Shown here one piece after another: positions 22,450 to 26,439 of a DNA stretch of 26,439 nucleotides. This stretch comes from JBKJML01 sp046596415. GTDB taxonomy: Bacteria > Actinomycetota > Thermoleophilia > Gaiellales > Gaiellaceae. Each line of letters opens with the position of its first letter. Position 1 is the stretch's first letter. A program made the translations under genes and the position numbers. A model generated the notes under the pieces. The model searched no databases. It had not been told where the DNA came from and saw only the letters and a list, made by a program, of their open reading frames with translations. The DNA lies in the NCBI GenBank assembly GCA_046596415.1, contig JBKJML010000271.1, forward strand, positions 1 to 26,439, written 5' to 3'.

Positions 22450-22620
22450 TCAGTGCGCTTGGGGCAATGCTCCCAGCGCCTGGAGCTGCGCCTGGAAGAG
22501 GGTCTTGTCGATCTTGCCCTGGTAGATCGGCACGCCTTCCTCGACGCACACGCGGATGATCTCCTCGCGCTCGAGGCCGAGCTCGTCCGAGAGCTCTTCG
22601 GGAGTGAGGTGGTTTGCCAT
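22450..22620 (-). CDS. 56-residue protein, possible helix-turn-helix
   Basis: This short gene encodes ANHLTPEELSDELGLEREEI followed by IRVCVEEGVPIYQGKIDKTL and FQAQLQALGALPQAH. The first half (LTPEELSDELGLEREEIIRVCVEEGVP) has the spacing of a helix-turn-helix like those in small MerR/excisionase-type DNA-binding proteins, but the family is not firmly recognised. A strong GGAGGA ribosome site lies six bases before the ATG, the best evidence that it is real. It stands alone on the minus strand behind a leader with terminator-like structure, and its stop abuts the 70-bp repeat. A single cysteine is present; no signal peptide. Confidence 0.75.
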   Translation of the reverse strand: MANHLTPEELSDELGLEREEIIRVCVEEGVPIYQGKIDKTLFQAQLQALGALPQAH

Positions 22621-22747
22621 TGCCGTTCCTCCGATCCGATGAAATGGAAAAGCCCGCTGGCGCAGTGCGCTCAGGCGGGCTCGGTCATCCCTCGCTGGAT
22701 TGTGTGTGCGGGAATCAACGGGCCCGCCTCCCGAAATCCTTCATACG
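22621..22747 (-). promoter_or_regulatory. Candidate attenuator leader of the 56-residue gene
   Basis: On the minus strand the segment AGCCCGCCT (complement 22673-22681) can pair either with an upstream AGGCGGGC (complement 22722-22729, 8 bp) or with a downstream GCGGGCT (complement 22651-22657, 7 bp). The downstream pairing forms a terminator-like stem ending in TTTCC; the upstream pairing would prevent it. This is the layout of a riboswitch or attenuator. The ribosome site GGAGGA lies beyond the stem. No known riboswitch core was recognised. Confidence 0.45.
22651..22681 (-). terminator. Terminator-like hairpin in the 56-residue gene leader
   Basis: Read on the minus strand, AGCCCGC (22681-22675) pairs with GCGGGCT (22657-22651), with an inner GCGC/GCGC pairing in the loop, and is followed by TTTCCATTTC. 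It could end a small RNA or serve as the off-state of the leader. Confidence 0.45.
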
Positions 22748-22753
22748 CCTGGA

Positions 22754-22759
22754 AGGATA
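22754..22759 (-). promoter_or_regulatory. Possible -10 box (TATCCT) of the 56-residue gene
   Basis: TATCCT on the minus strand would start transcription near 22747 and give a leader of about 127 bases. It overlaps, by the dinucleotide TA, the plus-strand -10 box of the hydrolase gene. A -35 box is not evident. Confidence 0.35.
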
Positions 22760-22763
22760 CGTT
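22758..22763 (+). promoter_or_regulatory. Leaderless-type -10 box (TACGTT) of the alpha/beta hydrolase gene
   Basis: TACGTT ends exactly six bases before the ATG at 22770. There is no ribosome site, which fits a leaderless transcript. Confidence 0.5.
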
Positions 22764-22769
22764 GCGCGG

Positions 22770-23615
22770 ATGACGGCCGCAACGACACCCATCACCTTCT
22801 CGGAGCACGAGACGAGTTCCGCAGGTGCGCGCGTCCGCTACCTCGTCGGGGGCGACGGCGATGCGCTGATCCTCGTGCACGGTCTCGGCGGGGCGGCCGA
22901 GAACTGGGTCGAGCTGGCGCCCGACCTGGCGCGCCGGTATCGCGTACTCGTGCCCGATCTGCCCGGGCACGGCCGGTCCGAGCCTGTCAGGGGTGCCACT
23001 CAGCTCGGCGTGTATGCCGACGCCGTGTACGCCGCGGCCGCGGCCGCGGGGGTCGAGCGGGCCGTGGTCGTGGGGCACTCGCTCGGCGGCGTTGTTGCGC
23101 TGCGGCTCGCGCTCGAGCGGCCCGCGCTCGTGCGGGGGCTCGTGCTCTGCTCGCCGGCGGGGATCACGTCGTCGTCGCGGCGGGCGCGCATTGTGATCAC
23201 CGTCACGGCGGCCCTCAGCCCCGGCCGCCTCGTGGCGCCGTTTCGTTATCGGCTCGCCCGCCGCCCCTGGTACCGCAGTGTCGTTTTCGGCCGCTATTTC
23301 GCCTCCGACGCAGCTGCACTCTCGCCTCGCGCGACGATCGGCTTCCTCGACGGGACGGCGCGCCACACCGACATGCGCGGCGCCGGTCGTGCGCTCGTCG
23401 ACGGCGACGCGCGCCTGGAGCTGGAGGGGGTTCAGACGCCGTCGCTCGTGCTCTGGGGAGCGCGCGACACCCAGCTCCCGCTCGACGATGCCTTCGAGTA
23501 CACCCGGCGGCTTCGGGGCCGGCTGCGCGTGATTGCCGACTGCGGCCACCTCGCGATCGGCGAGCGCCCCGATGCGTGCCTCGACGCGATCGAGTCGTTC
23601 GTCGTGGGTCTCTAA
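22770..23615 (+). CDS. Alpha/beta-fold hydrolase
   Basis: The 281-residue product is a cytoplasmic alpha/beta hydrolase. The oxyanion region is LILVHGLGGAAENW, the nucleophile Ser is in VVVGHSLGGVVALRLA, the acid Asp in LWGARDTQLPLDDA and the catalytic His in IADCGHLAIGERPD. DLPGHGRSEP is the usual loop after strand four. Substrate cannot be told; esterases, epoxide-type hydrolases and meta-cleavage product hydrolases share this layout. The ATG at 22770 is chosen for its fit to the fold and the -10 box at leaderless distance; an in-frame upstream extension lies in the intergenic region. It converges with the Nif3-like gene, 17 bases apart. Confidence 0.88.
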   Translation: MTAATTPITFSEHETSSAGARVRYLVGGDGDALILVHGLGGAAENWVELAPDLARRYRVLVPDLPGHGRSEPVRGATQLGVYADAVYAAAAAAGVERAVVVGHSLGGVVALRLALERPALVRGLVLCSPAGITSSSRRARIVITVTAALSPGRLVAPFRYRLARRPWYRSVVFGRYFASDAAALSPRATIGFLDGTARHTDMRGAGRALVDGDARLELEGVQTPSLVLWGARDTQLPLDDAFEYTRRLRGRLRVIADCGHLAIGERPDACLDAIESFVVGL

Positions 23616-23621
23616 GCGCTC

Positions 23622-23632
23622 GAGTCAGACTC
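23622..23632. repeat. Odd-centred palindrome between convergent genes
   Basis: GAGTC-A-GACTC is a perfect palindrome around one base and fills most of the 17-base gap between the hydrolase and Nif3-like stops. It has the same build as the two palindromes after truA. Confidence 0.4.
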
Positions 23633-24376
23633 TTAGACCGGGTTTTCGACCTCGATGTAGCTCCAGTCGAGCTCGAAGCGCTCGGCGAGCGTGCGCGCGA
23701 GCGCCTGGACACCGAGTCGCTCGGTCGCGTGGTGCCCGGCGGCGACGAAATGGATTCCGAGCTCGCGGGCGGTGTGGAGGCTCGGCTCCTCGGGCTCGCC
23801 CGTCAGGAAGACGTCGAAGCCTTCGTGGGCAGCCTGGATCAGGTCGTAGCCCGAGCCGCCGGTCGAGATCGCAACTCGCTCCACAAGCTTCGGCCCGTGC
23901 GCGAAGACGAGCGGCTCCCGGTCGGTGACCCGGCGAATCCGGGCGATCAGCTCATCGATCGCGAGCGGCTCCGCGAGGCGACCGGCGAGGCCGACGCCGC
24001 CGAACTCCCCCTCACGCTCGACGCCGAGCTCGCGGGCGAGCGAGGCGTTGTTGCCGAGCTCCGGGTGCGCGTCGAGCGGCAGGTGGTAGGCGAGCAGGGT
24101 CACATCGCCGCGGAACAGGGCCTCGAGCCGGCCGCGTTGGCGGCGGTCGACGACGAGTGGCTCGTTCCGCCAGAACAGGCCGTGGTGGACGATCAGGAGC
24201 TGGGCACCGGCCTCGACGGCGCGGTCGAAGAGCGCGAGTGATGACGAGACGCCGCAGGCGAGCTGCGTCACCTCCTCCGCGCCGAGCACCTGGAGCCCTG
24301 GCGGCCCGTACTCCGGGAACCGGGACACCTCGAGCAGGGCGTCGGCGTAGGCAACGATCTCGTCCCGGTGGGCCAT
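23633..24376 (-). CDS. Nif3-like dinuclear metal protein (GTP cyclohydrolase I type 2 family)
   Basis: Nif3-family proteins bind two metal ions through conserved histidines and acids; the biological role is still poorly defined, and the GTP cyclohydrolase label is only partly supported. The 247-residue product shows LLIVHHGLFWRNEPLV, YHLPLDAHPELGNNASLARE and, near the C-terminus, FVAAGHHATERLGVQAL, which together supply the metal ligands, plus ISTGGSGYDLIQAAHEGFD. There is no middle PII-like insert, as expected at this length. It starts nine bases after ssb, so the two form an operon, and a TAGAAT box six bases before the ATG could give an extra leaderless start. Confidence 0.9.
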   Translation of the reverse strand: MAHRDEIVAYADALLEVSRFPEYGPPGLQVLGAEEVTQLACGVSSSLALFDRAVEAGAQLLIVHHGLFWRNEPLVVDRRQRGRLEALFRGDVTLLAYHLPLDAHPELGNNASLARELGVEREGEFGGVGLAGRLAEPLAIDELIARIRRVTDREPLVFAHGPKLVERVAISTGGSGYDLIQAAHEGFDVFLTGEPEEPSLHTARELGIHFVAAGHHATERLGVQALARTLAERFELDWSYIEVENPV

Positions 24377-24382
24377 AACGCG

Positions 24383-24388
24383 ATTCTA
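24383..24388 (-). promoter_or_regulatory. Leaderless-type -10 box (TAGAAT) of the Nif3-like gene
   Basis: TAGAAT on the minus strand ends six bases before the ATG and includes the ssb stop codon (TAG). CGGACA sits 16 bases upstream of it as a possible -35 box. It may give internal transcription of the second gene of the ssb operon. Confidence 0.45.
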
Positions 24389-24712
24389 GGTTGCTGGCGG
24401 CTCCTGTCCGGCCGCCGGGTTGAGAAACTCGACCGACGACGCCACCACCTCGACCGCCGTGCGCCGCCGTCCCTCCTCCTCCCACGAGTGGGAGCGAAGC
24501 CGCCCGTCGATCGCGACCCGCCTGCCCTTGGCGAGGAAGCGGTCACAGCTGTCGGCGACGCGATTCCAGCACGCAACACGCACGAAGTCGGCGCGGTCCT
24601 CCTTACCCGGACGGTCGACCGCGAGCAGGAAGCTCGCCACCTTCCGCTCCTCGCCGAGCTCGCGGAGCTCGACGTCCGATGCGAGATTGCCGATCAGGGT
24701 CACGCTGTTCAC
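24386..24712 (-). CDS. ssb: Short single-stranded DNA-binding protein
   Basis: The product is an OB-fold SSB: NSVTLIGNLASDVELRELGE, VASFLLAVDRPGKEDRADFV, ACWNRVADSCDRFLAKGRRV, then RLRSHSWEEEGRRRTAVEVV. It has only 108 residues and ends NPAAGQEPPAT, without the flexible tail and acidic DDDIPF-type tip of the main replication SSB. This suggests a secondary SSB, perhaps for recombination or DNA uptake. Two GTG codons stand in tandem at 24715 and 24712; AAGGAGG lies three bases from the first and six from the second, so the second is chosen. It is divergent from the tRNA gene and precedes the Nif3-like gene. Confidence 0.9.
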   Translation of the reverse strand: MNSVTLIGNLASDVELRELGEERKVASFLLAVDRPGKEDRADFVRVACWNRVADSCDRFLAKGRRVAIDGRLRSHSWEEEGRRRTAVEVVASSVEFLNPAAGQEPPAT

Positions 24713-24791
24713 CACGGGCCTCCTTGGTCGCCTGCCTGGACGGTAGGACGGAAAGGCGCGCGGGAGAGTGCCGCGATCGTGTCGAAGTCGC

Positions 24792-24797
24792 TACCCT
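24792..24797 (+). promoter_or_regulatory. Possible -10 box (TACCCT) of the tRNA gene
   Basis: TACCCT lies nine bases before the tRNA 5' end. GTGCCG about 18 bases further upstream is a poor -35 match. The assignment rests mainly on position. Confidence 0.35.
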
Positions 24798-24806
24798 TGA
24801 GGCCCT

Positions 24807-24880
24807 CGGGGTGTGGCGCAGCCTGGTAGCGCGCTCCGTTCGGGTCGGAGAGGCCCGCGGTTCAAATCCGCGCACCCCGA
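24807..24880 (+). tRNA. tRNA-Pro (anticodon CGG)
   Basis: The cloverleaf is complete. Acceptor CGGGGTG (24807-24813) pairs with CACCCCG (24873-24879), with A24880 as discriminator. The D stem is GCGC/GCGC, the anticodon stem CTCCG/CGGAG with loop TTCGGGT, giving anticodon CGG (reads CCG, proline) and G37. The T arm is CGCGG-TTCAAAT-CCGCG. The 3' CCA is not encoded and must be added by CCA transferase. Confidence 0.96.
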
Positions 24881-24884
24881 TCGA

Positions 24885-24917
24885 GGCGCGGGGGAAGCCG
24901 ACGGCTCCCCCCGCGCC
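24885..24917 (+). terminator. Strong hairpin after tRNA-Pro
   Basis: GGCGCGGGGG (24885-24894) pairs with CCCCCGCGCC (24908-24917), and after one mismatch four more pairs (AGCC with GGCT) close a three-base loop. No T-run follows; instead the -10 box of the next gene begins three bases later. Confidence 0.6.
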
Positions 24918-24919
24918 GC

Positions 24920-24925
24920 TATTCT
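24920..24925 (+). promoter_or_regulatory. Leaderless-type -10 box (TATTCT) of the second HAD gene
   Basis: TATTCT ends six bases before the GTG at 24932, so transcription would begin at the start codon. Any -35 contact would fall inside the tRNA terminator hairpin (CCGACG at 24898-24903, 16 bases upstream). Confidence 0.55.
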
Positions 24926-24931
24926 CGGTCC

Positions 24932-25609
24932 GTGCTGCGAGCGGTCCTCTTCGACGTCGATTTCACGCTCTCGCGGCCGGGGCCGGAGCTCGGGCCGGAG
25001 GGGTATCGCAAGCTCGGTGAACGGCACGGCCTGGAGCTCGATCCGGGACGCTTCGACGCCGCGCGCGACGCCGCGGTGCGGGGGCTCCAGCAGCATCCGG
25101 ACTTCGCACACGACGAGGAGCTCTGGGTCGCGTTCACCGAGCGGATCGTCCGCGGCATGGGCGGTGACGCCGACGGCGCGCGAGCCTGTTCGGTGGAGAT
25201 CGTCGCGCTCTGGACGCGCCACGAGAGCTTCACGCTCTACGACGACGTCCTGCCCGTGCTGGCCGTTCTCCGAGCCGGCGGACTGAAGCTCGGGCTGATC
25301 TCGAACGGCGAGCGCGACCTGGACGAGTTCGTCGTCCATCATCGCCTCGACGTCGACGTGGCCATCGGCTCACGCGCCTTCGGGCGGATCAAGCCACATC
25401 CATCGATCTTCCACGCGGCGCTCGGGCCGCTCGGAGTGGAGCCCGGCGAGGCGGCCATGGTCGGCGACTCGCCCGAGGACGACATCGAGGGCGCGCGCGG
25501 GCTCGGCATGCGCGGAATCCTGCTCGACCGTGACGGCCGCTACCCCGACGAGCCGGACCGGATCGGCGACCTGCGCGAGCTACCGGCCGCGTTGGCGCTT
25601 GTCCGTTAG
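24932..25609 (+). CDS. HAD-family hydrolase
   Basis: The 225-residue product carries the HAD motifs: I LFDVDFTLSRP (nucleophile Asp8, acid Asp10), II LISNGE, III the Lys of GRIKPHPSIF and IV MVGDSPEDDIEGA. A helical cap (about 15-100) lies between motifs I and II, as in the subfamily I phosphatases and haloacid dehalogenase-like enzymes. Motif I has Phe where most have Gly (DVDFT). The substrate is unknown. The start is a GTG at 24932 with a -10 box at leaderless distance and no ribosome site. Its last four bases overlap the stop of the convergent gene. Confidence 0.85.
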   Translation: MLRAVLFDVDFTLSRPGPELGPEGYRKLGERHGLELDPGRFDAARDAAVRGLQQHPDFAHDEELWVAFTERIVRGMGGDADGARACSVEIVALWTRHESFTLYDDVLPVLAVLRAGGLKLGLISNGERDLDEFVVHHRLDVDVAIGSRAFGRIKPHPSIFHAALGPLGVEPGEAAMVGDSPEDDIEGARGLGMRGILLDRDGRYPDEPDRIGDLRELPAALALVR

Positions 25610-26439
25610 CAGCGGTCGGTGCGTGGGCACCGGCGGAGCACGACGACGGTCGGCAGGCTGCGGCGCCAGGTGAGCCGGATCCGCAGCGCAGCCGTGTTGT
25701 TCGTGTAGTCGAGCTCCTCGATCAGCTCGTCGTCGTTCGTGCTGTGGACGAGCACGTAGTCGCCGGCGGGAACGCCGGCGAGCGAGAGGTTCTGGCCGTG
25801 GAAGTTCGCCGGGTAGCGGTCGGTGTAGCCGATCGATGTCCCCTGCTCGACGCGCAGCAGCCCCGGGTCGCCCTGGCCGCAGTTGTCGAGGTAGCGCGGG
25901 CCGGAGAAACCCTGCACGCGAGCGGCCGCGAGGCCCCAGTGGTCGGCGAGGCAGAAGCCGATCTTGCGGTCACTGACGACGAGCGAGAAGTCGTCGGCGC
26001 GGCGCAGGGCGAAGCGGTCGAAGCGCATCAGGTGCCAGTGCAGGTGCGGCGGTGCGACCGTGTAGTGGAGCCGGCCGATGCGCGGGTAGGTGCGCCTGCT
26101 CCCGTCGGAGAGGTGGACGAGTTGACTCGCGATCATCGGTGCGCGGCGCGTCGGCCGGGCGGCGCGGATGTGGAGCGGGCCGCGTCCGACGTTGTCCACC
26201 TTCGAGATGAAGCCGAGCCGCCAGCCGTCGTCGAAGCGCGACAGGACGAGGCCGCTCGGCAGGCGCTGCTCGAGGTCCGGCAGGAGCTCGCGCGGCCCGG
26301 TCGCAGGTGTCCCCGAGTCCTGCGTCTTCTGCGGCCACACGCCGTCGGCGCCGATCTCCGTCACCACAACGCTGCCGTCGGCGCTCCAACGCGGCGCGAC
26401 CTGCTCGGCCGGCCCTTTCGCAACGAGCAGCGCCGCGCC
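25606..26439 (-). CDS. Lysyl-oxidase-domain protein, 5' part beyond the window
   Basis: The frame is open from the window edge to the TAA, so the N-terminus is missing. Numbering from the GTG at 26367 (a possible but not preferred start), the copper histidines are His108, His110 and His112 in PPHLHWHLMRFDRFAL. Lys135 (DRKIGFCLADH) and Tyr185 (GYTDRYPANFHGQ) line up by eye with the lysine and tyrosine that form the LTQ cofactor of lysyl oxidases, and GDYVL with ELDYTNN matches the family's C-terminal fold. Upstream of 26367 the frame reads APRWSADGSVVVTEIG, like a blade of a PD40/TolB beta-propeller. Bacterial members are uncharacterised; amine oxidation is inference. The gene is convergent with the HAD gene. 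Confidence 0.75.
   Translation of the reverse strand, partial: GAALLVAKGPAEQVAPRWSADGSVVVTEIGADGVWPQKTQDSGTPATGPRELLPDLEQRLPSGLVLSRFDDGWRLGFISKVDNVGRGPLHIRAARPTRRAPMIASQLVHLSDGSRRTYPRIGRLHYTVAPPHLHWHLMRFDRFALRRADDFSLVVSDRKIGFCLADHWGLAAARVQGFSGPRYLDNCGQGDPGLLRVEQGTSIGYTDRYPANFHGQNLSLAGVPAGDYVLVHSTNDDELIEELDYTNNTAALRIRLTWRRSLPTVVVLRRCPRTDRC

Noticed and set aside
22313..22525. Plus-strand ORF with repeated ARSGSARADPELAQKN
   Set aside because: It arises because the 84-base repeat period is a multiple of three; it has no ribosome site and its end is antisense to the 56-residue gene.
22682..22747. T-box or known riboswitch in the minus-strand leader (AGGGATGACCG resembles the T-box AGGGTGG core)
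   Set aside because: The match is loose, no specifier loop is evident, and the downstream gene is not an aminoacyl-tRNA synthetase or amino-acid gene.

Overview
This window is a GC-rich stretch from a Gram-positive-type, actinobacterial genome. Gene style points to the Thermoleophilia (Gaiella/Solirubrobacter relatives), but that placement is inference, not a database result. Supporting signs are the very high GC, frequent GTG and TTG starts, stop/start overlaps of 1 to 4 bases, a zinc-ribbon S14, cysteine-type S4 and L24 proteins, and many genes preceded by a TAnnnT box only six bases from the start codon (leaderless transcripts).

Bases 1-11025 are the distal S10/spc/alpha ribosomal superoperon, all on the + strand: rpmC (only its 3' end), rpsQ, rplN, rplX, rplE, rpsN, rpsH, rplF, rplR, rpsE, rpmD, rplO, secY, adk, map, infA, rpmJ, rpsM, rpsK, rpsD, rpoA, rplQ. 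It makes ribosomal proteins, the Sec channel, adenylate kinase, the N-terminal methionine peptidase, IF-1 and the RNA polymerase alpha subunit. The oddity is rpsQ, which carries a roughly 220-residue charged, repeat-bearing N-terminal extension. A strong hairpin follows rplQ. Then come an NfeD-like OB protein, truA, a HAD phosphatase and ligA (to 14873).

Bases 14862-19477 are mostly cell-envelope genes: a class C penicillin-binding protein (minus), a small helical protein of unknown function (plus), an orphan NarL-type response regulator and a 3D-domain coiled-coil protein (minus, one operon), and a divergent NlpC/P60 hydrolase. The last two share a related PcsB-like coiled coil and are transcribed away from each other. 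Bases 19504-22270 hold a long-chain acyl-CoA synthetase (minus) and a bacterial Ku protein (plus). Two 70-bp direct repeats follow Ku.

The right end holds a 56-residue protein with a strong ribosome site and a candidate attenuator-type leader (minus), an alpha/beta hydrolase (plus), an ssb-nif3 pair (minus), a tRNA-Pro(CGG), a second HAD hydrolase (plus), and the 3' part of a minus-strand gene running off the window. That last gene joins what looks like a beta-propeller blade to a lysyl-oxidase domain. Genes are tightly packed, with three convergent pairs overlapping at their stop codons; no gene-free stretch reaches 300 bases. No insertion sequence, prophage or CRISPR array is visible.
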